44,426 bases of DNA from a virus: IMG/VR virus record IMGVR_UViG_3300031251_000045, positions 1 through 44,426 of that record. The stretch is one strand, 5' to 3'. Made by a program: the position numbers and the translations under genes. Below the pieces are notes generated by a model that did not search any database, had not been told where the DNA came from, and saw only the letters and a program-made list of their open reading frames with translations. Within the stretch, counting starts at the first letter, position 1, and each line of letters opens with the position of its first letter. Below, piece after piece: positions 1 through 5,873 of this stretch.

Positions 1-156
1 GCATTTACCGTTGTCCCCGGCTATGCGCTTTAAATGAGCATATACGGCGAGTTGAATAGGGGTGAGGACGGAAAATACTATGTTGGGTAATTCTGTACGG
101 TAGTGATTGTCGGGACGTTCTTCTACGATTTCTATGTTTATATTTTCTTCGATCAT
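1..156 (-). CDS. Replication initiator, N-terminal fragment (duplicate of the right end)
   Basis: This is the first 52 codons of the initiator gene that is complete at 43388-44347. It is cut here only because the contig starts inside the terminal repeat. The start ATG at 156-154 is preceded by AAAGGAGAG at ideal distance. Residue 17 of this copy is Asn where the other copy has His. It is not a separate gene and should be merged when the genome is closed. Confidence 0.9.
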   Translation of the reverse strand, partial: MIEENINIEIVEERPDNHYRTELPNIVFSVLTPIQLAVYAHLKRIAGDNGKC

Positions 157-235
157 TCGTGGCTCTCCTTTGTAAACGAGAACAGCCGAACGAACTAGCA
201 CACAAATATGAACTGATTTTTTTAATCAGCACACG
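1..235. repeat. Terminal direct repeat, left copy
   Basis: Bases 1-235 match 44192-44426 over the whole length except one position: T at 108 against G at 44299. A direct repeat exactly at both contig ends is the usual sign of a circular or circularly permuted genome assembled with an overlap. The mismatch changes one initiator codon (Asn in this copy, His in the other), so the two ends probably came from slightly different phage molecules, or one carries a read error. Confidence 0.95.
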
Positions 236-297
236 CCATAAATTCCGTTGCGGAAAAATGAAGTGTTGGGATATATTGTGTACATGAGTTCGTTCGG
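186..297. repeat. 11-bp perfect inverted repeat with 90-bp spacing
   Basis: ccgaacgaact at 186-196 and its exact complement agttcgttcgg at 287-297 flank 90 bp just upstream of the initiator gene. The spacing is too wide for a simple hairpin. It would suit two binding sites for one protein (initiator, Cro-like regulator or ParB-like protein) with looping. I saw no further copy of this 11-mer in the window. Confidence 0.5.
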
Positions 298-435
298 GAG
301 CTCATTGTATCTTTGGTCCGAGGGGTTCGCCCCTCGGATAGTTTTTAAATATGGTAACACGAAAGCACTTCCGAAGCAATGACCAAGCGGACTGGGATGA
401 AGGCGAGGTTTAGAGCTTAAGATGTTAGCGATCAT
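226..435 (-). CDS. Possible small protein overlapping the DUF3310 gene end
   Basis: A 69-codon frame begins at an ATGA overlap with the stop of the DUF3310 gene, which would allow translational coupling. It ends 70 bp before the initiator. Against it: there is no Shine-Dalgarno sequence, the composition is unremarkable and resembles no family I know, and the frame runs through the GC-rich UUCG hairpin at 318-337. It may simply be untranslated leader. Confidence 0.2.
   Translation of the reverse strand: MIANILSSKPRLHPSPLGHCFGSAFVLPYLKTIRGANPSDQRYNELPNELMYTIYPNTSFFRNGIYGVC
318..346 (+). terminator. UUCG-capped hairpin followed by T-run (rightward terminator-like)
   Basis: ccgagggg, a ttcg loop and cccctcgg form a perfect 8-bp GC-rich stem at 318-337, followed by atagttttt on the plus strand. 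That is the layout of an intrinsic terminator for rightward transcription. Surrounding genes read leftward, so it would either stop antisense transcription or end an unseen small rightward RNA. In leftward transcripts it would be a stable hairpin in the initiator leader. Confidence 0.6.
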
Positions 436-797
436 GGATTACCGTTTTGGTTCAGTTCTCTGTTAATGTACCATTCGGCTTTCAGAAGATCATCTCTTTT
501 GGAAGCCTTTTTTTCTGCCCTCAAAATGTACTTAATCGCGTTTCCGAGATTAAATCCTAGCCCGAAAGCTTCAATCACTTGAATACATTCGAGTCCATTC
601 CCTTGGTAATGAGGTGGGTGATTAATCAGGTCTGCTGATTTTTTCGTCTCATCCGTGGCTACGGTTAGACGTTTTTGGGAAACTAAAGGAGTGAGATAGA
701 TTCCCATCATGCAGTTTTTGCAGCAATTTACTCCTTCGATATGATTGATCTCTGACGAAGGAAAGTTTTTCTGGCAAATACTGCAAAAGGCTGTCAT
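432..797 (-). CDS. DUF3310 (T7 gp1.7-like) protein with N-terminal zinc-binding cysteines
   Basis: 121 residues. Residues 57-115 match the DUF3310 pattern: the NHPPHYQ motif, then the GNAIKYILRAEKK helix and the LLKAEWYINREL helix. T7 gp1.7, the studied member, is a nucleoside monophosphate kinase acting on dTMP/dGMP, so a role in nucleotide supply is likely but unproven here. The first 30 residues add CSIC (C5, C8) and CCKNC (C25, C26, C29), a likely zinc ribbon not needed for the DUF3310 fold. The start ATG follows AAGGAAG at 9 nt. The gene sits in the leftward early operon, downstream of the AP2-like gene and upstream of the initiator. Confidence 0.8.
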   Translation of the reverse strand: MTAFCSICQKNFPSSEINHIEGVNCCKNCMMGIYLTPLVSQKRLTVATDETKKSADLINHPPHYQGNGLECIQVIEAFGLGFNLGNAIKYILRAEKKASKRDDLLKAEWYINRELNQNGNP

Positions 798-799
798 TC

Positions 800-889
800 T
801 TAAAGCTTCCTTGAGTTATATTTATAATAAAGGGTTGCAGCATAGAAACCTATGAAGTACCCCAGCAGTAAAGCGAAAAACGTCTTCAT
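800..889 (-). CDS. 29-residue single-pass membrane peptide
   Basis: The frame begins MKTFFALLLGYFIGFYAATL and ends YYKYNSRKL. It has an 18-20 residue hydrophobic segment with a positively charged, presumably cytoplasmic C-terminus. It starts at an ATGA overlap with the stop of the AP2-like gene (TGA 888-886), and its stop abuts the ribosome site of the DUF3310 gene, so it fills the gap between two real genes exactly. AAAGG lies very close to the ATG, so translational coupling is likelier than free initiation. Function unknown; I have no specific evidence that it is a holin or toxin. Confidence 0.55.
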   Translation of the reverse strand: MKTFFALLLGYFIGFYAATLYYKYNSRKL

Positions 890-1389
890 ATCCTTTTACC
901 GAACATGTCAAAATTTTTGGGAGCTGGGAATGCTTTTTGAAGAGCCTCTCGGATCAACTCGTTAGGTTCTATGTATGCACCCTCTAGTATGGATCTTTGT
1001 AACGCCTGATTCTTTATAAAGTCAACATGTTCTTTCTCCATCACTAGGCAAATTGGCTTAGGATTTTTTATTGAGGACTTCATTTTCTTCATTTCTTTTT
1101 TCGGCTTGTTGCTTGGCTTCCTTCCCACGTTGCGAATTCCCCAACTACAGGCAAACGCGCAGAATTCTTTTAAACCTAAACTTTCATCAAACATGAGCGC
1201 GTTGCATTGCGGGGGCATTGGCCCCATATCCTGTAAGAATCGGGAAAAGTTGTTGTTCCATTCTGGGCACACGTAAACCCCTTCCGCTCCGTACTTCTGG
1301 TACGAGTTCACATTTGGGTTCGAGCAACACGCTTTCATCCTCTCCCACGCTTTGTATTCTCTTGTTTTGCTTAGCATGTGTGTTGTCAT
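886..1389 (-). CDS. AP2/HNH-associated phage protein with C-terminal helical DNA-binding-like region
   Basis: 167 residues. Residues 6-57 carry the pattern that normally opens phage HNH-AP2 homing-type endonucleases (KTREYKAWERMKACCSNPN, then YGAEGVYVCPEW, then FLQDMGPMP). The expected HNH active-site segment and the AP2 DNA-binding domain do not follow. A Lys-rich linker leads to residues 115-155, which look like a ribbon-helix-helix or short helical DNA-binding unit. It is therefore probably a degenerate or domesticated DNA-binding protein. GAGGAGA precedes the ATG by 7 nt. It overlaps the end of the upstream HNH gene by 203 nt. Confidence 0.6.
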   Translation of the reverse strand: MTTHMLSKTREYKAWERMKACCSNPNVNSYQKYGAEGVYVCPEWNNNFSRFLQDMGPMPPQCNALMFDESLGLKEFCAFACSWGIRNVGRKPSNKPKKEMKKMKSSIKNPKPICLVMEKEHVDFIKNQALQRSILEGAYIEPNELIREALQKAFPAPKNFDMFGKRI

Positions 1390-1861
1390 TTTTTTTCTCC
1401 TCGAAGTTGAATTCCATTTGTGATGACTGAACAGGAAATTTGTCTTTCACCAACTTTTTCATGAGTTTAGAGACTGGTTGTTTTTGCTTGTCGGCTTGCG
1501 CTTTCAAAGACAGATATTCACGCACAGGAAGCGTAAACGCCACTGTGACGGTTTTGTAGCGATCCATGACGGATGGCATAGGGGTTTGTGTGTTGTTCTC
1601 TGGATTTAGGGGGTGATTCTTACGATGCACTCGACCGTGACAGGAATGGCACACCCAAATGACATCAAGGGGGCGACCATAATCTACGTGGTGGGCATCG
1701 AGTTCTGTCACAGAATCACAGAGCTGGCAGGCGTTCGGTTTTTTAATTTCCCCACGGCGCACAGCATTTTGAAAAAAGGTGCGGACGTGGACACGCTTTT
1801 TGTACTGGATCACTTCTTCTTCTCTGATGGTACGAGGATGAATCTTCATTTCCATTTCCAT
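1187..1861 (-). CDS. HNH-like zinc-finger protein, overlapping the next gene
   Basis: An N-terminal CxxC, HHVDYGRPLDVIWVC, HSCHGRVH pattern matches the phage HNH/treble-clef fold common beside replication genes. Counting from the ATG at 1861, C45 and C48, H57/H58, C71 and C74, and H79 are the metal or catalytic candidates. Residues 100-150 resemble a small DNA-binding tail. The start is unclear: ATG at 1861 lacks a good ribosome site, and a TTG at 1894 gives 11 more residues. The last 67 codons overlap the following gene in another frame and look like non-functional extension; an A8 tract at 1389-1396 separates the frames. Confidence 0.6.
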   Translation of the reverse strand: MEMEMKIHPRTIREEEVIQYKKRVHVRTFFQNAVRRGEIKKPNACQLCDSVTELDAHHVDYGRPLDVIWVCHSCHGRVHRKNHPLNPENNTQTPMPSVMDRYKTVTVAFTLPVREYLSLKAQADKQKQPVSKLMKKLVKDKFPVQSSQMEFNFEEKKNDNTHAKQNKRIQSVGEDESVLLEPKCELVPEVRSGRGLRVPRMEQQLFPILTGYGANAPAMQRAHV

Positions 1862-1912
1862 TTTGAATATTTCATAAGTAGGGTAGTTTGTCAATTGTGG
1901 GAGTGTTCATAA

Positions 1913-2128
1913 CTACGTATAACGCTGACGGCCAACGTTTTCGATCAACGGCAAAATTTCTCCCCTTGTGATCTCAACGATCTTTCTGGCGTATTTCGGG
2001 CAGATGGGTATGCCGCGTTTCACTTTCCACACAACAGGGCGCGAACAGCCTACCATGTTCGTGAATTCCGTTGTGGTCATGTTTCTGGCTCGTATCCATT
2101 TTTCTAAAGGCGAGTTTTCTGGATTCAT
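1913..2128 (-). CDS. Cro/XRE-like helix-turn-helix regulator
   Basis: 71 residues. A short helix-turn-helix of the XRE/Cro type is seen around residues 17-53 (TTTEFTNMVGCSRPVVWKVK, then IPICPKYARKIVEIT). It is the first gene of the leftward operon, next to two divergent promoters with overlapping -35 boxes, exactly where a phage switch protein belongs. AGAGGAGA precedes the ATG by 5 nt. It most likely represses one or both promoters at 2153-2203. With no integrase in the genome, a Cro-type timing role is likelier than lysogenic repression. Confidence 0.8.
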   Translation of the reverse strand: MNPENSPLEKWIRARNMTTTEFTNMVGCSRPVVWKVKRGIPICPKYARKIVEITRGEILPLIENVGRQRYT

Positions 2129-2152
2129 GCTTCTCCTCTTGATTTTTCCGAT

Positions 2153-2181
2153 ACATTACCATTTTAAATGTTTCTTGTAAA
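2153..2181 (-). promoter_or_regulatory. Leftward sigma70-like promoter for the early operon
   Basis: On the minus strand, -35 TTTACA (2181-2176) is separated by 17 nt from -10 TAATGT (2158-2153), which carries an extended TGG upstream. It lies 25 bp ahead of the Cro-like gene. Its -35 box overlaps that of the rightward promoter. Confidence 0.55.
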
Positions 2182-2203
2182 TATTTTTTCTTTCAGGCAT
2201 ACT
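2175..2203 (+). promoter_or_regulatory. Rightward sigma70-like promoter facing the recombination operon
   Basis: -35 TTGTAA (2175-2180), 17-nt spacer, -10 CATACT (2198-2203). It shares its -35 region with the leftward promoter, so one bound regulator could block both. The predicted start is near 2210, just ahead of a small open frame and the exonuclease gene. Confidence 0.45.
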
Positions 2204-2224
2204 TCTCCAAAAAAGGTATTGCAG

Positions 2225-2323
2225 ATGATGAAATGGAAGAGAGTCAAAACAGCAGGGCTGATGCTCAGGGAAGCGATGAATAAAAAACGCCCTGTGCGTG
2301 GAAATTCGCACAGGGCTAACTAA
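2225..2323 (+). CDS. Possible 32-residue basic leader protein
   Basis: The frame MMKWKRVKTAGLMLREAMNK, continuing KRPVRGNSHRAN, is preceded by AAAAAAGG at 8 nt and lies between the rightward promoter and the exonuclease gene. It is strongly basic. The last third is encoded by the 10-bp hairpin at 2289-2316, so it could be a leader peptide or a small Cro-like protein. An in-frame ATG at 2168 would lengthen it but lacks a ribosome site. Confidence 0.35.
   Translation: MMKWKRVKTAGLMLREAMNKKRPVRGNSHRAN
2281..2316 (-). terminator. 10-bp GC-rich hairpin with leftward T-run
   Basis: gccctgtgcg (2289-2298) pairs with cgcacagggc (2307-2316) over an 8-nt loop. On the minus strand it is followed by GTTTTTTA, giving an intrinsic terminator for leftward transcripts. 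In rightward mRNA it forms a strong hairpin just ahead of the exonuclease ribosome site, where it may attenuate or protect the message. Confidence 0.6.
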
Positions 2324-2334
2324 AGGAATGCAAA

Positions 2335-2925
2335 ATGAAAAAACGAGAAGAAATACCAGCAGGATATATCCGAGTGACAACGGTCTTGCAGCCTTACTCT
2401 ACGCTTGGTGCTTTAGACCCTGCGATGGTAGCGAATGCAGCGGACAGGGGTACTAGGGTACACGCCTACTGTGAGTCCTACGCGCTCGGTTTACTTGTAC
2501 CGCAAGTGGATGATGACTGCAAGAATTATTTTGAAGCTTTTCAAAGATGGTTCGATCAGATGGTTGCTGAGGTGATTTGGACAGAGAAGAGAATGAATCA
2601 CAAGGGATACAAATTAAGTGGTTCTGCGGATATGATCGTGAGGCTGGTAGGTGACAAGGGACTAACTTTGCTCGACATCAAGACTCCTGCTTCTACTTCA
2701 CAGTCTTGGAATTTACAGACAGCAGCTTACAGAATCCTCGCAAGAGAGGTTTTAGGCGTAGAAACAGAACGTCGCATGTGTTTGATGCTACCTAAAAGAG
2801 GAGATTCCGCAAGAATTGTAGAATTCACCCAACACTCTCAAGACGAGGACATGTATCTTGGCGCGTTGAAGTTGTTCCGCCATTTCTTTGGTTCTTCAAC
2901 AGACTTTCCTGTGGGCAAAAAGTGA
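2335..2925 (+). CDS. PD-(D/E)XK exonuclease (RecB/Cas4-like), recombination partner
   Basis: 196 residues. Motifs of the PD-(D/E)XK nuclease superfamily are in order: a GTRVH-type helix (residues 39-43), GSAD (D99), DIK (D114, K116) as the metal-binding core, and Q128xxxY132 typical of RecB/lambda-exonuclease-like enzymes. It should resect 5' ends so that the annealing protein encoded at 4285 can load on the 3' strand. AAAGGA precedes the ATG by 8 nt. First sizeable gene of the rightward operon. Confidence 0.85.
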   Translation: MKKREEIPAGYIRVTTVLQPYSTLGALDPAMVANAADRGTRVHAYCESYALGLLVPQVDDDCKNYFEAFQRWFDQMVAEVIWTEKRMNHKGYKLSGSADMIVRLVGDKGLTLLDIKTPASTSQSWNLQTAAYRILAREVLGVETERRMCLMLPKRGDSARIVEFTQHSQDEDMYLGALKLFRHFFGSSTDFPVGKK

Positions 2926-2943
2926 TCCTTTTCCAGATATCGC

Positions 2944-2972
2944 TTTACATAAAAGATGATTTACGTTAATAT
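2944..2972 (+). promoter_or_regulatory. Rightward promoter, copy 1 of a shared promoter element
   Basis: -35 TTTACA (2944-2949), 17-nt spacer, -10 TAATAT (2967-2972), followed by TTAG. The surrounding 34 bp (2943-2976) are identical at 26 positions to 31409-31442, which drives the other rightward gene cassette. It lies in the only gap of this operon, 28 bp before the gene at 3001. Confidence 0.65.
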
Positions 2973-3000
2973 TTAGGAAAGCACAAACTAGGAGTAAAAA

Positions 3001-3231
3001 ATGGAAATGGCATGGTATCAGGTGGGAACGATTGTGGTGGCAAACCTCGGATTGTTCTTGTGGACTGTAAGACAATCTAGGTCGGATTATTTACACATTC
3101 AAAGATCGACTGATTCTTTTAAAGAGGCAATGCTCAAAGAGTCGAAAGAATTTCATGGTAAGCTTGAGAGAAACGATTGCGAGTTCAAACTCCGATTGAC
3201 CGCAATCGAAGCAAAGAAGGTGAAGTCATGA
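3001..3231 (+). CDS. Small membrane-anchored coiled-coil protein
   Basis: 76 residues: an N-terminal hydrophobic segment (about residues 5-22, WYQVGTIVVANLGLFLW), then a charged helix likely to form a coiled coil (residues 28-75, rich in Glu and Lys). AGGAG precedes the ATG by 6 nt. Its stop overlaps the next start (ATGA). No family recognised; a one-TM protein with a cytoplasmic coiled coil could be a membrane scaffold. Confidence 0.7.
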   Translation: MEMAWYQVGTIVVANLGLFLWTVRQSRSDYLHIQRSTDSFKEAMLKESKEFHGKLERNDCEFKLRLTAIEAKKVKS

Positions 3232-3380
3232 GCTTTTGGCAGGAATACAGCCATGCAGAGATTATGTCTATGCACGGAGTTGAAATAGACGATACTGAAT
3301 ATATGGATTATGAAATTGATGTGGACGTCGAACAAGAAGATGATAACGACCAGCAAGAGCAAGACGAGGAGGAAGAATGA
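3228..3380 (+). CDS. 50-residue hyperacidic protein, possible DNA mimic
   Basis: Starting from the ATG at 3228, which overlaps the previous stop and follows GAAGGTGAAG, the protein has 12 Glu and 9 Asp in 50 residues and no Lys or Arg. The C-terminal half alternates acidic and polar residues and ends DEEEE. Such composition is typical of DNA-mimic inhibitors (for example T7 Ocr) and of some acidic chaperone tails. The operon setting, between recombination genes, fits protection of DNA ends or inhibition of a host nuclease or restriction enzyme, but this is inference from composition only. Its stop overlaps the next start. Confidence 0.65.
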   Translation: MSFWQEYSHAEIMSMHGVEIDDTEYMDYEIDVDVEQEDDNDQQEQDEEEE

Positions 3381-3754
3381 AGAGTTGTAAAACCGAGCAT
3401 GGTACTGAAGTTTTCATTATAGACGATAACGAGCATTTCACTTTAGAGGAGAGCTATAAAATGTCTGATGTGATTCAGGTTCATGCTGAAACCAATTTTG
3501 CTTTCGTTAAAATCCCATCCTCACTGAAAGTGATTTCCGGTGGTTTAAGGATTTACGACAGTTTTATTTTGACTCGCTCTAGTTCCGTTCAGTTTATCGC
3601 GACAGATCGAAACGCATTGGAACTCTACGCTTGCATCGGACAGCCTTATTTCAATCAATTTGAAATAATTCCTCCAAAGGGAAAGTGGTCAAAAAAGACA
3701 CTGGATCTATTCAAAAGCTTTTTTCATGGAGAACAAGACAATGCTACCGATTGA
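3377..3754 (+). CDS. Unknown protein of the recombination operon
   Basis: 125 residues, no family recognised. The sequence alternates short beta-like stretches (VIQVHAETNFAFVKIP, FILTRSSSVQFIAT) and ends with a basic helix (KGKWSKKTLDLFKSFF). GAGGAGGAAG precedes an ATGA overlap start. It overlaps the next gene by 14 or 29 nt depending on that start. The tight packing indicates co-expression with the exonuclease and annealing protein. Confidence 0.7.
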   Translation: MKSCKTEHGTEVFIIDDNEHFTLEESYKMSDVIQVHAETNFAFVKIPSSLKVISGGLRIYDSFILTRSSSVQFIATDRNALELYACIGQPYFNQFEIIPPKGKWSKKTLDLFKSFFHGEQDNATD

Positions 3755-4274
3755 ACATGAGATATCTGAAATAAAATATCGCCTTACGCGACACCTCGAC
3801 ATTGATTTTATGGAAGGGGCTGAGGCTGCTATGCACGTTACTTGTGAGGACACCGCAAAGCACGCTTTAAGCATGGCTTTACAGAGCCGGAAGCTAGAAC
3901 AGACGTTGGAATCTAGCCGTCTTGAGCTGACTAAACCGCACTTGGATTATCAGCGAGCGATCAACAAGCTTGTCAAGGACTTCAATGACAAGCTTAAGAC
4001 AATGCAGAAATCACTACAGGACAAAATTGAAGGGTGGGTAAAAGAGAACAGTGACAATCCGTTTGTGTATCTGGACAAGATACGAGTTGACGATGGCTGT
4101 CTATACACGGTTGAGGACTGGGATTTCGAAATTGTTATCCCACAAATTGTTCCTACAGAATTTTTGAGTCCTGATCACGATAAAATTAAGGAAGCGGTAA
4201 AAAACGGTCACAGGAATATACCTGGGGTCAAAATTGAAAAATCGGTACGTACAATAATGAGAGTTAAAAACTAA
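3741..4274 (+). CDS. Coiled-coil recombination-associated protein
   Basis: 177 residues from the ATG at 3741, which has GGAG at 9 nt; an upstream ATG at 3726 adds 5 residues but lacks a ribosome site. A long amphipathic helix (about residues 45-110) is followed by a globular C-terminus with FLSPDHDKIKEAVKNGHRNI and IPGVKIEKSV, a signature I associate with phage proteins encoded next to RecT-type annealing proteins. It probably assists or regulates the recombinase, by context. Confidence 0.65.
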   Translation: MLPIEHEISEIKYRLTRHLDIDFMEGAEAAMHVTCEDTAKHALSMALQSRKLEQTLESSRLELTKPHLDYQRAINKLVKDFNDKLKTMQKSLQDKIEGWVKENSDNPFVYLDKIRVDDGCLYTVEDWDFEIVIPQIVPTEFLSPDHDKIKEAVKNGHRNIPGVKIEKSVRTIMRVKN

Positions 4275-4284
4275 AGGAGAGTCC

Positions 4285-5136
4285 ATGAGCAAAGAGCTAA
4301 CTGTAAAAAACGACATTCAAAAAGAACACGAGTTGTCGCTTATTGAGCAGGTCGTGATGCAAGGAGATCTGTCAAAATTATCACCTGAACAGAGAGTCAC
4401 ATACTATCATTCTGTTTGTGAAAGTATCGGTCTTAACCCACTGACAAGGCCATTTGACTATATTAGTCTTAATGGCAAGTTAACGTTATACGCCAAGAAG
4501 GACGCTACTGAACAGTTGCGTCACAACAAGAAAATATCTATCACTGGACTTGAATGCAGGGTTGTTGATGACCTTTACATTGTGATCGCTAAAGCTTGCA
4601 CTCCAGACGGTAGGACTGATCAGGCTACTGGTGCTGTTGTTCTCACAAACCTACGAGGAGAACAAAAGGCCAACGCAATCATGAAGGCAGAGACTAAAGC
4701 GAAACGCAGGGTAACATTGAGCATTGGCGGTCTTGGTTGGACTGATGAATCGGAAGTGGAATCCATACCGAACGCAGCCAACGCCAGTGTGGATTTTTCT
4801 ACTGGTGAAATCCTTAACGCATTAACTGCTCAGAACACACAGCAACAAATTTCTCATCAAGCTCCTCAGCAATCCCCACCTGTTGTTGATAAACCAAAGG
4901 ACGCTCCTGCAAAGCTTGAAGGATTCGACGCTTTCAAAGAGAAGTACACTATGGAATACGGAAAATTGATTAATAAATTCGTATCGGTTTCGTCAACCAA
5001 TTCTGGAATGCACGAGATATCTGTTTGGAATTATGCAATGAAAAATGAAGATACTTTTCAGGAAAGATTTGACAAGTGGAAGGCAAATAACCCACAGGAA
5101 AATAACGTGATTGAAGCGCAAGTTGAGATGATGTAA
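4285..5136 (+). CDS. RecT/Bet-like single-strand annealing protein
   Basis: 283 residues. The N-terminal 170 residues show the phage annealing-protein pattern: YYHSVCESIGLNPLTRPFDY, then LNGKLTLYAKKDATEQLR, then ETKAKRRVTLSIGGLGWTDE. The C-terminal third is a Gln/Pro-rich linker and a small helical domain. It should bind single strands made by the exonuclease at 2335 and anneal them, supporting recombination-dependent replication or genome circularisation. AAAGGAGAG precedes the ATG at ideal spacing. RecT versus Bet subgroup cannot be settled by eye. Confidence 0.8.
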   Translation: MSKELTVKNDIQKEHELSLIEQVVMQGDLSKLSPEQRVTYYHSVCESIGLNPLTRPFDYISLNGKLTLYAKKDATEQLRHNKKISITGLECRVVDDLYIVIAKACTPDGRTDQATGAVVLTNLRGEQKANAIMKAETKAKRRVTLSIGGLGWTDESEVESIPNAANASVDFSTGEILNALTAQNTQQQISHQAPQQSPPVVDKPKDAPAKLEGFDAFKEKYTMEYGKLINKFVSVSSTNSGMHEISVWNYAMKNEDTFQERFDKWKANNPQENNVIEAQVEMM

Positions 5137-5152
5137 AACAGCTTTACAAAAG

Positions 5153-5180
5153 AAAAGGTCGGGGTTCACCCGACCTTTTT
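5153..5180. terminator. Bidirectional intrinsic terminator
   Basis: An 11-bp stem (aaaaggtcggg at 5153-5163 with cccgacctttt at 5169-5179) has a 5-nt loop and T-runs on both strands (CCTTTTTC rightward, CCTTTTCTTTT leftward). It sits between the converging recombination operon and the late operon, closing both. Confidence 0.9.
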
Positions 5181-5207
5181 CTTGTCTACTCTTAACCTAT
5201 AGGAGTC

Positions 5208-5390
5208 CTACGGTGTCAAATCTACCTTCAAACCTGTTTCAACTTCAATAACTTTCTCAATATCAAGCTCAACAGGATTGTTTTTTCCCAAAACAAGCAC
5301 TGACCCATATGCTAGGATGAGCAGGACTGTTCCAAAAATAATCGGCTTACTCCACTTTTCCCAAAATGGGCATGAGTCAATTTCGTTCAT
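5208..5390 (-). CDS. Small one-TM protein at the end of the late operon
   Basis: 60 residues: a short N-terminus (MNEIDSCPFWEKWSK), one strong membrane segment (residues 17-35, PIIFGTVLLILAYGSVLVL), then an acidic tail. It starts at an ATGA overlap with the lipoprotein gene, so the two are probably co-translated membrane partners. The tail after the membrane span is only about 25 residues, short for an inner-membrane spanin. Position at the end of the late operon would suit a lysis role, but nothing in the sequence proves it. Confidence 0.65.
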   Translation of the reverse strand: MNEIDSCPFWEKWSKPIIFGTVLLILAYGSVLVLGKNNPVELDIEKVIEVETGLKVDLTP

Positions 5391-5569
5391 TTTGCCGCCA
5401 ATGCTGGGATTGCTGACACCGGAACGTTTATGTTGGGAGAGATATCTGGTGTTGAGGTTTGATCCTCGTCCAAGGTGTCTGTTGAGCCTTCTGTATGCAT
5501 TAGCGTGACACTATATGTGCAGCTACTCAGCATTAGGATCATGAGTAAGAAGGTGATTGTTTTTGTCAT
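5387..5569 (-). CDS. Small phage lipoprotein
   Basis: 60 residues with a signal peptide (MTKTITFLLMILMLSSC) ending in a lipobox, so the mature protein would be lipidated at C17 and about 44 residues long. The mature part is Thr/Ser/Asp-rich and seems unstructured (residues 28-52). GAGGAC precedes the ATG. It is encoded between a Cys-rich protein and a one-TM protein. It could be an outer-membrane spanin subunit or a superinfection-exclusion lipoprotein; context does not decide. The lipobox supports a Gram-negative or at least lipoprotein-processing host. Confidence 0.75.
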   Translation of the reverse strand: MTKTITFLLMILMLSSCTYSVTLMHTEGSTDTLDEDQTSTPDISPNINVPVSAIPALAAK

Positions 5570-5873
5570 TCTTGTCCTCGATTTGGTTAAAAATTACAGA
5601 GCGAGACATTTCGATCAATGTTCGTAGGTATGACGAAAGCTCCTCATATTTGTTCCTTGAGTCGCACAAAGCTTGTTGAACGCATTCAAGACGATGCTGC
5701 ATCAACTGTTGCTGTAAAAGCATTCTTTTGGGCGAACAGTCTTTTATCAACACAGGTTCTTTGCCTTCACCTTCTAGCCACCAAGACTCGCAATAGTTCG
5801 GGCATTCCTTTTCTTCAGCGCAAAACCCTTGCTTTACAAACGGACAGTTGCATCCGCAGCTAGTGTTCTTCAT
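5523..5873 (-). CDS. Cys-rich N-terminal protein with C-terminal helix
   Basis: 116 residues. The first 46 residues contain eight Cys (C6, C8, C10, C18, C24, C28 and nearby, with DC at 45-46) plus a WW pair, suggesting a disulfide- or metal-stabilised mini-domain. Residues 50-105 form a Gln/Leu-rich amphipathic helix. Starts at an ATGA overlap with the collar-fibre gene and overlaps the lipoprotein gene by 47 nt. No function recognised; position after the fibres suggests a fibre accessory or host-envelope protein. Confidence 0.65.
   Translation of the reverse strand: MKNTSCGCNCPFVKQGFCAEEKECPNYCESWWLEGEGKEPVLIKDCSPKRMLLQQQLMQHRLECVQQALCDSRNKYEELSSYLRTLIEMSRSVIFNQIEDKNDKNNHLLTHDPNAE

Larger units (their letters stand above)
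157..431. other. Intergenic leader upstream of the replication initiator
   Basis: About 275 bp lie between the initiator start and the DUF3310 gene stop. The stretch holds an 11-bp perfect inverted repeat (186-196 and 287-297), a 6-bp hairpin with an all-T loop (213-229) and a GC-rich UUCG hairpin (318-337). One leftward open frame crosses it (226-435), but it looks weak. I see no convincing leftward promoter. The density of symmetric elements makes this a candidate control region for the replication genes. Confidence 0.5.

Noticed and set aside
318-337. GGGGTTCGCCCC resembling a tRNA T-arm
   Set aside because: The loop has only four bases and no acceptor, D or anticodon arms can be drawn around it. 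It fits a UUCG hairpin terminator better.
1218-1430. Rightward 70-codon frame opposite the HNH/AP2-like genes
   Set aside because: Antisense of two leftward genes with strong motif support. No ribosome site.
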